Source of the DNA: Branchiostoma floridae
Taxonomy: Eukaryota; Chordata; Leptocardii; Amphioxiformes; Branchiostomatidae
Direction of reading: 5' to 3'
Assembly: GCF_000003815.2 (NCBI RefSeq)
Contig: NC_049990.1
Coordinates: forward strand, 15,845,548-15,909,547
DNA: 64,000 nucleotides
The notes beneath the pieces are model-generated. The model worked only from the letters and a program-made list of their open reading frames with translations, made no database searches and was not told the DNA's origin. This document shows, piece after piece, positions 47,809 to 58,448 of this stretch. A program made the position numbers and the translations under genes. Every line of letters begins with the position of its first letter. Position 1 is the stretch's first letter.

Positions 47809-47908
47809 CTGGGAGACGCAGGGCACTATGGGTAGAACACATACAGATTGTCATGGAAATGATTTGCTGTCCCTTGTTGTACTACCCATAGTGCCCTGCA
47901 TCTCCCAG
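47809..47908. repeat. 27-bp inverted repeat in the cyclase 3' UTR region
   Basis: CTGGGAGACGCAGGGCACTA... (47809-47835) is the reverse complement of 47882-47908 with one mismatch, separated by 46 bases. A related single arm (ctacccatagtgccctgtgtctcccag) lies at about 41811-41838 in a cyclase intron, so this is probably a mobile-element terminus or a small palindromic element. Confidence 0.75.
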
Positions 47909-48121
47909 AATCGGTGGCATGTTGTAAGTACCTGATATAAAATGTAAGTAGGAAAGTTGTACATTCAAGAAGATCGTAAGTTAGTGACTAATACAAACAC
48001 ATGTTCCACAATAATTGGAAGAATTACATTTATATGTACTTGCATGTAACCGTGTTGTTGTGTTAGATATATATATATATTTTGTCATATTTGTAAATCA
48101 TAATATAAAATCATAGATATT

Positions 48122-48127
48122 AATAAA
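48122..48127 (+). terminator. Candidate polyadenylation signal AATAAA (distal)
   Basis: TTAATAAAGAT is followed by a T-rich stretch (cttcttccacttgtgg), as expected of a cleavage site context. Using it would give a 3' UTR of about 800 bases that includes the hairpin at 47809-47908. Confidence 0.45.
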
Positions 48128-49822
48128 GATCTTCTTCCACTTGTGGACTGTATTTCAAACTTGTAAGATAATCATTAATGTATATGCATAGATAGTACAA
48201 ACATTCAATTTTATTCAAAGATTGCTCTGTATAGAAATAATCTATTTCAAATAAATAAACTGAATTTTTTTCTGTATGCCTGCCTCATTTTGACTTCTGT
48301 ACATCTTTTGTATGTTACTAAGTGTATTTTCTGGCTTGTGCAAAATTAACATGGGGCAATGTTTCTTAGTTGGAATAATACCTCCACCCCAGAGGCATTG
48401 CCAAAAACAAGCATCACCTAAGTTCCCTACATTCCAAAGACTAGGACAATTCATCAACCCCTGTAAATGTATTTTCATTCAAAGTCTAAAACCAAAGTAT
48501 TCTTTCAATTCCACAAAAGCCGCTAGGGGGGCCCAAATATACCACTTTCTCTCTACCCCAAGAGATAGCTACCAATAAAAATTCAAGATGGTCCTATAAG
48601 CATGTCCGGATCAAGATACCAAAACTGGAGGTCTTGCTGTAGTACAGTTAAAGCCACTAGGGGGCCCAAAATCTAATCATTATTAGGTCTCATCAAGACG
48701 TACCCACATACCAAATATTGAGACAATCCATCCAAGCCTTCTTGAGTTATATCATTGTTCATCTACACACATACATACAAAAGCTACCAAAAACATAACC
48801 CACTTGGTGATCCGAGTCTCTTGGTGTGATAGTTCAAGACTTAATGATTCATTTACTTCAGAATCAGATACCTAAATATCAAGTCAATAATAGTCACAAA
48901 GACAACAGGAATCATCTTGTAGACATGACAACAACACTTTAATTCTCTCAACTTCCCTTCACATCCTCAAAGTCTTTTGCTCTGTGCTTTCTTTTTGTCT
49001 TTTCCATAACAGTACTAGTATGTTGAGAACAGTTTCATTATACAACAGATTTAAATAATACCAGAAACGTCATTAGCAACTTTTTGCCTTGGAATAGAAT
49101 GTAAATGTAAATGTACAATGGTAGGGACCATACACGGCTTACTGTACAACAAGTCATTGTTTCCTACTAGGGCAACTTTCATTTGAGGTTCTAAAGGTAC
49201 TGTACTGCACATCATACATGTATCTCACATGTTGTCTATGATAGGTGTAAACATATTTTGTTGTTCTCTCTTATTCCCGTGTCCCGTACTTTCATAGATT
49301 CACCCTTTATCTTTACACAAGTGACTCCAGAAATACCTGTCCGAGGTACTGAATCTTTGACGGTGGTTACATGAAACATCTTGTACACAGAAGAACAACA
49401 TCCTCCTAACGCCCGGTCCCCAACGGCACTACCTTATGGGGCCCTGCTGTCCCAGGGCCTACCTACGGGTATTATGATTGTCGCCACAAACAAGCTGTCA
49501 ACCAATCAGAGAACAGGCCTTCCTTGGGCTTCATTTTGTCGGAAGCTGTCTCGCAAAGGCCGCTGGGAAGCTATCAGCCAATCATGTTACGTATTACCAT
49601 GACTTTGTTTGCTCACCATGCCAACGCCCGATCCCCAACGGCTGACTGCCCATATAAGGGCAAGCTCATTAATATGTAATAAGTAGGGCGGGTAATACCG
49701 CCGGCAAAAGGGAAGGAAAGCAGAGTACAGTCAGGAATAAATGACTGACGGTACTCTGCTGTAGGAGAATGAAGAACAACTGCCCCTCCCTTTCAGTCTA
49801 CATCATCAGAATAACCCCCTGA
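48128..49822. other. Intergenic region between the cyclase and COPS6 3' ends
   Basis: No supportable exon. It includes two GCCRCTAGGGGGCCC repeat pieces (about 48520 and 48652) and two ACGCCCGRTCCCCAACGG pieces (about 49408 and 49623). Part may be the COPS6 3' UTR (minus strand); a TTTAAT on the plus strand (ATTAAA on minus) at 48938-48943 is a weak signal candidate. Confidence 0.45.
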
Positions 49823-50133
49823 TGCTACGGTCCCATTTAGAAAAGGGGCCCCCCTGGTACGTAGTTCACATGCTGTTTTTCTGCACTTTCAGAGGTGACC
49901 CCTATATGGCCCAACAGGACACCCTGAGGCTATCGGGCTATTTTCAGGCATGGCCAGGCCCCTGGATGCTTTTAATTCCCAGTTAAAACTAAACCGGGAC
50001 CCAACCACAAATAGATGCTGTCAGCTAATAGTGAAAGCAATGAGAAGTACCCTCAGTATCTGGCGGTCCCACGGGACAAATGTATGGCTTCTGAGCCCGC
50101 CCGGGACTACACCCCGTACAATGGGACTGTAGC
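49823..50133. mobile_element. ~311-bp MITE (family H), copy 1, next to the COPS6 stop codon
   Basis: Ends GCTACGGTCCCATTT and ATGGGACTGTAGC; a shared body (CCAGGCCCCTGGATGCTTTT, ACAAATAGATG) recurs at 62763-63013. It ends 40 bases past the COPS6 stop, so it is probably transcribed in the 3' UTR. Confidence 0.82.
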
Positions 50134-50173
50134 AATATCTGACCCCCCCTCTGGCGCATCCTGCCGTACCACC

Positions 50174-53100
50174 TCAGAAGAACAGCCCCCTCATGCGCCG
50201 CCCCATGCCTGGTCTGTCGTACAGAAGGCTGAACTTGTTGATGAACTGGTTGATGGTGTTGCAGCCTTTAGTGATGGCGCCCAGATAGGCCATCAGGCTC
50301 ACATCATTACATTGCTGCAACAAGAAAGAAAAAGAAGATTAAAGTAAGCCCTTTTTGAGGCTGCAAAGGTTGTTAGTTGTTATCAACTGTGCCCTGTGTA
50401 CGGTATTGGACGGCGGAACTCAATCCTCTCCTTCTGTGCCTTTTACCTCCCCAACTTAAGCCATTTTTACACCTGCATGGAGTGAGGAAATTTGTGTAGA
50501 AAAAGTGCCTTTCCAAAGGACAAAATATTTAGCTAGGAATGTCAGGAATTCAGCCACTGTCCTCTCAATTTCACATCTGCTGGCCTAACCACTGGCCATT
50601 GACACCACGCAACAAGACATCCATGGCATGCAAATGTAAACCAAAAACTTAAATAGTCATTTCTGCCTAGAAGTTGACTGAAACAAAAGAGCTATCTGTG
50701 GGTTGTTGGCCGCCTAGCTGTGACAGTGGCACATAGGTCAGCAAGTTCTGTATCTGTATCTGTATCTATATAGCCGGCATAACTGCTGTTCGGCGTAACA
50801 CACCATCTTCGCAGGCACGCGACGTGGCAGCAGCTGGTTATACATGTGTATTACACTAAACAACCCATCACAAGTAAGCTTTGCACATCAAAGTTTCCTT
50901 TGTGTTTCTACAGCAGGGTATATTTTACAGGGAAGGGTTGCTATATATTGCCCTTCCCCTTAACGTTTTTGATGCACCTCTTTGAACACAGGATCCTCAT
51001 TTTACATCCTTTCCGAAAGATGCCCTGACCCAGGAGTTGAAGCAAACTCACCCACTTATTAGAACTAGGAGCTCAACTGAGACTGCTACCAGTTGAGCTA
51101 CAGGGACATCCCCATCTGTTCTACCTCACATATTTAGTTCTATTTCATTATTGTTCTACATTTCTTTCTCAGCTCCCTCTTTTCCACTTTAAAAACCAAG
51201 ACAAACGTTGCTCCTTACATTAAAGAAGTCTCCCGTGAAGTTGGGTGTGTCCAGTACAGGTAGTCGGTGACACAGGCTGTACGCTTCACGCATGATCTCG
51301 TGGTTACGTGGTACCGCTCCTGTTAAAAAAAACACATTTTGCAACTTAGGAGTCAGAACATCATAACAGCAATCATTTCTCTTGTTACAAACAAATGCAG
51401 TCATTAAATGGAATGCTTTTCTTCATTAACAGGTTGCAAGTGTGTATATACACATTACAGATGAGCAGTATCTTGGCAATGAGCTTTCATGTAAATCAAG
51501 GTAGAAACCTGAAAAAAAAGGTACTCTAAGAAATCTATTCATACTGTGTATAATCAGAGCACTGCAGGATAGATAAGCCTTCTTCCCAGAGGTATTGCCA
51601 AAAAAATTAACAAGCACATTTTCCAAGCTACTCTACCATACCTTTCAAAAGTCAATTTTAAGAGCCAAAAGACATTTTGGGGTTACTGCAAATGCAGAAA
51701 TGTTCGCAGTGGATTAATGTTCACGTTTTTTGTGGTGACAACTTTACCCCAAACTTAAAACCACTGCAAACATTTTTCTATTATGGTATTAGACTGCAGT
51801 CTATGGTGTTACCGCGAACTTAAATCCACCGCGAAAAGTCCCTTTTCCCGCTACTGCGAAATCAAATCCCCGCGAACTTAAATGCATTTACAGTATATCA
51901 TAAGTTTCGTTGTTTGACTTTGTACATACGTTTTACCATGGTGATTTCATCTAATATCAAGACAAAAGTGTACGTATGACAGTTGTTTGATGTGTTGAGC
52001 ACAAGTTCGAGGTCAAGTTCGAAGAAGCCGTACCTCTTTGGACATCTTTGATGTACTCCAAGATGATCTTGACTCGACAGTGTAACATCTTAATGGCATT
52101 GTGCTGGGCAACTAGGTGTTCAGCAACTATGGAGGGTGAGAAAGTGTTTTAGAGTAAGGTTAGGCAAAAAACTATTACAGTGCTTCCAGCTACGGTTCTG
52201 AAAAAAAAATTAGGGTGGCATGTTTTTTTTTTTTTAGATTTGAGCTGAGGGGATCCAAGATACACATTTAACTAAAATGTAAAACTGAAATGCAGCAGGC
52301 ACTGGTATTTTCAACATCATATCTTAATCATGAAGATATACATTGCATAAGAAATATCATCATCAATAATAACCTGTACAAAGGAGCACAATGTTTACTA
52401 CACATTCAGTTACTCATTTCCAAAGTGACAGAGAATCCTGTGCTCCTATTGGATGAATTTTCAAAGTGAGTACAGCAAGAATCCTGAGCTCCTATTGGAT
52501 GAATTTTCATGGTGGTTAAGAACCCTGAGCTCCTATTGGATGAATTTTCATAATGATTAAGAATCCTAAGCTTCTATTGGTGACTCTATGAAAGAAAATA
52601 AGTTGGAAGAGAATGGCCACAGAATCTTCGGAAGGAGGTTGCAGGCTGGCTTCTATTCATAGACTATATTTATTGTACCTATGCTACAGTATATTTTGTG
52701 TTCCTCAGGATTCTATCCTGGGACCACTCTCATCCCTCCACCTTACCTGTTGAGCTATCGGAGGTGTCAGCGTTGGACATCCTGGCCACATGGTCCACCC
52801 CTATCCTATGTTGTGTTCCTCAAGGCTCTATCCTGGGACCACTTTCATCCCTCCACCTTACCTGTTGAGCTATCGGAGGTGTCAGCGTTGGACATCCTGG
52901 CCACATGGTCCACCCCTATCCTATGTTGTGTTCCTCAAGGCTCTATCCTGGGACCACTTTCATCCCTCCACCTTACCTGTTGAGCTATCGGAGGTGTCAG
53001 CGTTGGACATCCTGGCCACATGGTCCACCCCTATCCTATGTTGTGTTCCTCAAGGCTCTATCCTGGGACCACTTTCATCCCTCCACCTTACCTGTTGAGC

Positions 53101-55433
53101 TATCGGAGGTGTCAGCGTTGGACATCCTGGCCACATGGTCCACCCCTATCCTATGTTGTGTTCCTCAAGGCTCTATCCTGGGACCACTTTCATCCCTCCA
53201 CCTTACCTGTTGAGCTATCGGAGGTGTCAGCGTTGGACATCCTGGCCACATGGTCCACCCCTATCCTATGTTGTGTTCCTCAAGGCTCTATCCTGGGACC
53301 ACTTTCATCCCTCCACCTTACCTGTTGAGCTATCGGAGGTGTCAGCGTTGGACATCCTGGCCACATGGTCCACCCCTATCCTATGTTGTGTTCCTCAAGG
53401 CTCTATCCTGGGACCACTTTCATCCCTCCACCTTACCTGTTGAGCTATCGGAGGTGTCAGCGTTGGACATCCTGGCCACATGGTCCAACCCTATCCGCTC
53501 AGCCTCCTCCATATACATATATATATGTTGCGTTCCTCAAGGCACTATCCTGGGACCACTTTCATCCCTGCACCCTTACCTGTTGAGCTATCGGAGGTGT
53601 CAGCGTTGGACATCCTGGCCACATGGTCCACCCCTATCCGCTCAGCCTCCTCCGTAGCCAGCGTGTACTGCAGCTCCACAAACAACATGGTCGCCTCGCC
53701 TTTCACCAGGTCGATCACTGACTCGTATATACTGACTGGGAGCTGCAATGGTGGTTACAAAACAATGTTGTTGTTGTTGTTTACCTTGTAGAGCCTAGTA
53801 GCATATAGGTCAGCAAATTTCCTGGCTGTTTTTGTAGCAGTGTACATTTTTACAGGGACGGGTTGCAGGTTGCTTTTCATAGTAACTTCAAATTAGCGAC
53901 ACAAGTAGACCACAAACATTTTCATTATCACTTAGGATATCCTACAATAGCTTCCTAAAGGATATTTGCAACACATGTGATATGTAAAGAAGAGATGATG
54001 AATTAATAGAGATTATGCTAATAAGAGATTATTTGTATAGTATTAGAATAGTAATGAGACTTCACTTCTACATTCCTTTCTGAATACTCGTGCTTGCGTA
54101 TCCTTGCCCACAAAGACTTTGGAAAAAGATGGTGATTGTAGCAAGTTAAAGACGTGTCATTTCTTTGGTTGAACCTTTGCTTACTTACGAGAAGCTCAAA
54201 TCTGCCTGCAGGCCGCTTTTCATCATGGATGACTTGAGGGCAGAGGTAAGGGACACTACAAAATATGCACAGAATGTTTGCAGAACTCATACAGTTTATT
54301 TGAATGTACCAAAAGAAAATGAGTCATGGTTACTTACGTCTGTGTGTCGAGCCATGGGGTTGAGTTTCAGCAGGATGGGGCTTTCATTTATCTCACAAAC
54401 CTGGAGAAAAGCAAACAAGTTACTGAGAATCTGTTGCTAAGGATGTTGTTGTGAGTCCAATTGGTGTCTGTAAGCCTAATTTGCACACAACTACAGAAGA
54501 ATTGAGAATGCTGTCATCTGAAACTTTCAGGGTAGTCAGATCTTGAACATGTTTCAGAACACAACACACTTGTTTTTTTGCATGTATTGTTTTTTAGTTG
54601 TATTGCATACAGTACCTGGTAAAGTGCTTCATGGCACAACAAACTAAGTTTGCATTTGCATTAAAAAGTACAAGCTGCTTATCTGGACAGATATAGAAGA
54701 AGAACCTTATTGCACGACAATTGTACATGCCTTTGGTACAAAGTATGGCAACAGCTATTAGTAGTATTACATAAAGTACAAAATAGAGGTATAAGATAAA
54801 GCTTAACATAAAGTGATCCAATTCTCTTTCTGATAAGTGTGGTGGGTTGTTTTTTACATGCTCGAGATAAAACTCTCCTCAAAAAGAAGACCTCCACTGA
54901 AATGTCATTGTCACTAACAGCAATGAGTTACTCATCTTTATCTGAGTGAAGTCAGGAAATTCTTGTGATGCAAGGGCACAATGCCAACAGGACATGTCAG
55001 GAGATTCAAACCCAGGACCTCTAGAACAGACTTTTAGCTAGGATTGTATCATAGGGTGTCCAAATTTCTTCCTGTTCAGCGAGCGCTGCAGGCACAAGTA
55101 TTGTACGGGGTCTGGGGACATCCTCACTCAGAAAATTTTAAAACTTAGAACTCTCTGAAACACCATTTCCCACATCTTGAGGTGCAAATTTGGGGGAATG
55201 AAGCAAATTTTCTGTCAGACAGGCCACATGTGACCTGTAGCATCCCTGGTCAATCAGAATTTCATGCTTGTCAGAGGATCTGCTCCCCAGTGTAAGGGCA
55301 TACAATTTCAGTTATTTTTTTTAACAGGGCGTACAATGTATGCCTGTACGCCTGCCTGGCTAAAAGCCTGCTCTAGAATACAGTACTATTATGTCATGGC
55401 TACTTTGACTTATGCTGCCCCTCCATACAAACA

Positions 55434-55480
<47 letters not shown>

Positions 55481-58448
55481 ACCTGTCTATGCACTTTCCT
55501 ATCAGCTTCAGAAGGATCTCCCCCCGTGGTGTACCAGCCGAGAAAGTCCAGCTCTTTAAACACCTGGCGAACTGGAAAAGGAATATTTCCATCATTATCC
55601 AACACTTGAATAAATTTCCCCATTGGAACAACTAAAAAGTCAATGCTTTGGTAATCTCTACATGGTAAGTTGAATCTAAAAATCAACTTTGGTAACAACT
55701 TACATTTTGAAATGATTTAAAAGGGAGTACTAGAATTGAGAAAATGTGAAAGAAACAAATCTAGAGTTTAAGACTTTTGTACAAAGTATAGCGAGAATTC
55801 TATTTTACCAAATGGCAATCACTAGGGGTGGGTACCGGTACAGCGTACAGGTACAAACCGTTTTTTCTTATTGGACTGGTCTGGTAAAAACGGACCTGAC
55901 AAAAAATTGGTGAGCCAGATGTTGGACCTATTGGAAAATGAACAGATCACTTGTCTGGCCTTCACACATTTTGGCCCTTACCGGACGAAGAAAATAACGA
56001 GAGTAGTAGAAGAGTAGAGTTTATTGTAATTTCTATCATTTTAGAGTCAGTCATACAGTGGCAGCGAACTAGTTAGCCTAAGCCCTTGTAGGATATTCAA
56101 AATGCCAGTATGAGTTGCATTCTCTACCTAACAGATTTCTTTGTAGTGAAATGAACCATTGTTGTGAGTATCATCCATTCAAAAGTTTTTACATACTGAA
56201 TCAGATCCAGGCTCAGGTCCAGACCTGGACCTGATCTGGACATGGACCTGAATTTTCTGTACCAGTAACCACCCCTAGCCACTGCAAGTTCAATTTCTGA
56301 CGGTGGGGTTTTGTGTTACTCACATTGCTCCTCCTTGGTGCTAAAGTAGTCCCTGTCGATGATGATGTCCCCATCGATGGTGTCAAACATCAGCTCAAAG
56401 GAGTTACAGATCTCAAGGTTCCTTCCTGACTGCTTCCCCAGCAAGGCTCCCAGAACTAAACAGAAAGCAAAGTTCAAGTCACTTAAACTGCAAAGAAAGT
56501 ACATTTGTACATGCAGTGACCCTTTTTTTTACACAGAAAACTGTTAACTGTGCTAGTGGCTGGGCTGGGGGGAAGAAATTACTAAGAATAGTGTATGGGA
56601 GAGCTTCGGGTATAAGTTTCAGCTCTCAGTTTCAGCCCTCAGTCCTAGGCATATAAAAGAACCCAACAAGAAGAGTAGGGGTGACCTGTTGACGAGCCTG
56701 CCTTTGAAAGGGAGTCGAAAGTGAGGCCGTAGTGTACCATTAGCCATCGAAAAAGTGTCAAGCTTTGAAATTGTCTCAACCATTATGCTTTGAGTTCAAC
56801 CAAAAACAGAGAGGGGGGGGGGGAGAGAGAGAGAAAAGAAGATAATAATAAGAGAGGGAGAGAGATAGAGGGGAAGAGAGAATGACAGAGAAAGAGGAGA
56901 TGGGAGAAAGAGGGAGAGAATGAGAGGAGGAATGAGAGCTAGAGAGTGGGAGAGGATGAGTGAGCAAGAGTGAGAAAGAGTTAAGAGAAACAGGGAGTAA
57001 GAGAGAGAAAGAGGGAGTAAGAGAAAGAGAAAGAGGGAGTAAGAGAAAGAGAGAGGGAGTAAGAGAGAGAACGAAAGAGGGAGTAAGAGAAAGAGAAAGA
57101 GGGAGTAAGAGAAAGAGAGAGAGGGAGTAAGAGAGAGAAAGAAAGAGGGAGTAAGAGAAAGAGAAAGAGGGAGTAAGAGGGAGAAAGAGGGAGTAAGAGA
57201 GAGAGAGAGAGCGAGAAAGAGGGAGAAAGAGAAGGGGAGAAAGAAAGAGTCACCTTGTACAGCCTTGCCCTCCTGAGCCCGGATACGGGTCCAGTGTTCA
57301 GAAACGTTCATGATGACCAGGGGGTGCAACTGGACTGTTACACTCCCCGCTGTTCCAGGGGCTGCCATCACCCCCCTGGATGTACCTGTGGACAGATTAG
57401 GAAATCACATAATTAGTGTATGCCAAAGAAACTCTACCTGCTATCTGTCATGTGTGTTTCAGTTGTACAGATATAGCTCAACATAACACAACATTGTTGT
57501 ATAGTCCATTGGCAAGTCACACTGCCTCTGACCAAGACATCATGAGTTCGAATCCCGGCTACTGTAATTGTAAATGCATCTAAGTCTGTGGGGATCTAAT
57601 TTTGTGGTAGCGGGAAAAAGGACTTGTTGTGGTGGTTTTAAGTTTGCGGTAGCAACATGCACTATAGTCTCTTACTGCTATGGAAAAATTTTTGCGGTGG
57701 TCTTAAATTCGCGTTGAAGTGGCCACCACAAAAACTGCGAACATTAAACCACCGCAAAAAGTTTCTGCATTTACAGTATTGTCGTTCACCCAACATGCAC
57801 ACTACTTGAAAGCCGTGGTCCACTGTTCATTGTGTTTGTGAAGTTGAAAAGAACTAGGACAGAATTTCTATGAATATGATACATAACAATGAACCTGTAA
57901 TTGTGTGCATAGAGTCTGTTTTCTCTGTCATGACCACTGGAAGAACAGCTCTTCAGTAAGCTTAACACGATCGATATCACTTTCACTTGAAATGTTTTTT
58001 ACTCATTTTTTATAACATATTTTCGCTGCATCTGATAATTTGTATGTAGGTACCAGGCAGCTGGACACTTGGCAAGTTAGCTCATGATAGTTCACATAAA
58101 AATCGACCTCCTTTTTTATGTTCAGCCTTCCTGACGCTACCTTCGTTAGGTTAGGACTTATAAAAGCCCCTTGTTTATATGACTGAAAAGACGTCACAGT
58201 TATGATGATCATAGATTTTAGAAATTTTAAGACAGTCTACACTACCCCCCTCCCCCTGTTTCTATCCCATCCACAGGAAAGATTCCGACCGCAGGCCTCA
58301 CACATTGGCTATTTTACAGTGTAACAAAATCTAAGAATTCAAGTGTAAGCCACACAAGTCTATTTTACATGCGTTTTGTCGATAAAGAGTAGATTTTTCA
58401 GGTACCTTCTTCAGCTCCCGCTGTCGCGCCTTGCTCGTCGACTTCCAT
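50174..58448 (-). CDS. COPS6: COP9 signalosome subunit 6 (CSN6), nine exons
   Basis: CSN6 is a non-catalytic MPN-domain subunit of the COP9 signalosome. It pairs with CSN5, the enzyme that removes NEDD8 from cullins. Exons on the minus strand: 58448-58406, 57385-57254, 56455-56324, 55571-55483, 54400-54338, 53742-53580, 52126-52034, 51319-51219, 50314-50174. They total 957 nt, 318 codons plus stop, all in phase; human CSN6 is 327 residues. Recognised blocks are [125 protein letters not shown] and the C-terminal GRRMRGLFF. The JAMM metal residues are absent, as in all CSN6. The start ATG at 58448 gives MEVDEQGA, like the MEVD start of vertebrate CSN6. Convergent with the cyclase gene, divergent from the acidic-protein gene. 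The introns contain repeats, and exon 6 is partly duplicated. Confidence 0.96.
50440..50610 (-). repeat. SINE fragment
   Basis: Body words TTTTACACCTGCATGGAGTG and AAAGTGCCTTTCCAAAGGAC match the SINE at 41454-41782, followed by a decayed tRNA-like part. It lies in COPS6 intron 8. Confidence 0.6.
51684..51895. mobile_element. ~212-bp MITE with TACTGYAAATGCA ends (family I), copy 1
   Basis: TACTGCAAATGCAGAAATG and AAATGCATTTACAGTA bound it, with inner inverted CCGCGAA/TTCGCRG arms. It lies in COPS6 intron 7; a second copy, in inverted orientation, is in intron 1. Confidence 0.85.
52690..53579. repeat. 115-bp tandem array made from the COPS6 exon 6 / intron 6 boundary
   Basis: Seven extra copies of a unit lie just downstream (minus-strand sense) of real exon 6. 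Each contains, in minus-strand sense, the last ~58 bases of exon 6 ([18 protein letters not shown]), its 5' splice site ACAG|GTAAGG, and about 50 bases of intron. Splice-site copies sit at 52746/52747, 52861/62, 52976/77, 53091/92, 53206/07, 53321/22 and 53436/37; the functional one is at 53579/53580. Spacing is exactly 115, and the inner copies look identical by eye. The copy next to the real exon reaches further into the exon (to about 53511), followed by a short ATATAT stretch. On the plus strand the intron part reads [11 protein letters not shown]. Confidence 0.95.
54188..54231 (-). other. Candidate 44-nt cryptic or poison exon in COPS6 intron 5
   Basis: In minus-strand sense the segment has a pyrimidine-rich acceptor (tcccttacctctgccctcaag) and a consensus donor (CTTCTC|gtaagtaag). 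Its length is not divisible by 3. Exons 5 and 6 flank it and join in phase 0 without it. Including it shifts exon 6 so that a TGA follows within about ten codons. This is inference from splice signals only; no family similarity is visible. Confidence 0.35.
54930..55050 (-). repeat. SINE fragment in COPS6 intron 4
   Basis: TATCTGAGTGAAGTCAGGAA, GCAAGGGCACAATG and GAGATTCAAACCCAGGACCT align with the SINE at 41454-41782. Confidence 0.6.
55436..55480. repeat. (AC)n microsatellite abutting the COPS6 exon 4 donor
   Basis: An AC run of about 43 bases lies within 5 bases of the exon 4 5' splice site (CAG|gtcagtgtgtg on the minus strand), so the intron begins as a GU repeat in RNA. Confidence 0.97.
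55823..56277. mobile_element. ~455-bp family G inverted-repeat element, intact copy, COPS6 intron 3
   Basis: Ends TAGGGGTGGGTACCGGTACA and TGTACCAGTAACCACCCCTA are inverted. Inside are GGACCTGA/TCAGGTCC runs shared with 8424-8853 and 19693-21021. Target duplication not clear. Confidence 0.85.
56809..57250. repeat. Purine-rich GAGA/GAGGGAGTAA tandem repeat in COPS6 intron 2
   Basis: About 440 bases of AGAGA and AGAGGGAGTAAGAGAA units on the plus strand; in the COPS6 transcript it is a long pyrimidine tract starting 4 bases after exon 2. Confidence 0.97.
57490..57560 (+). repeat. tRNA-like SINE head
   Basis: TAGTCCATTGGCAAGTC (A-box-like) and GAGTTCGAATCCCGGC (B-box-like) at tRNA spacing, with no matching acceptor stem. 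Confidence 0.5.
57560..57778. mobile_element. MITE (family I), copy 2, in COPS6 intron 1
   Basis: TACTGTAATTGTAAATGCATC and TTCTGCATTTACAGTA bound it; the GCGGGAAAAAGGACTT word matches the reverse complement of 51684-51895. Confidence 0.85.

Noticed and set aside
52681-53657. Chain of identical 102-codon plus-strand frames
   Set aside because: They translate the 115-bp array made from antisense COPS6 exon 6; not separate genes.
56796-57371. 191-codon minus-strand frame starting MMAAPGTAG
   Set aside because: Its first ~40 codons are real COPS6 exon 2; the Ser/Leu-rich rest is read-through into the pyrimidine-repeat intron.
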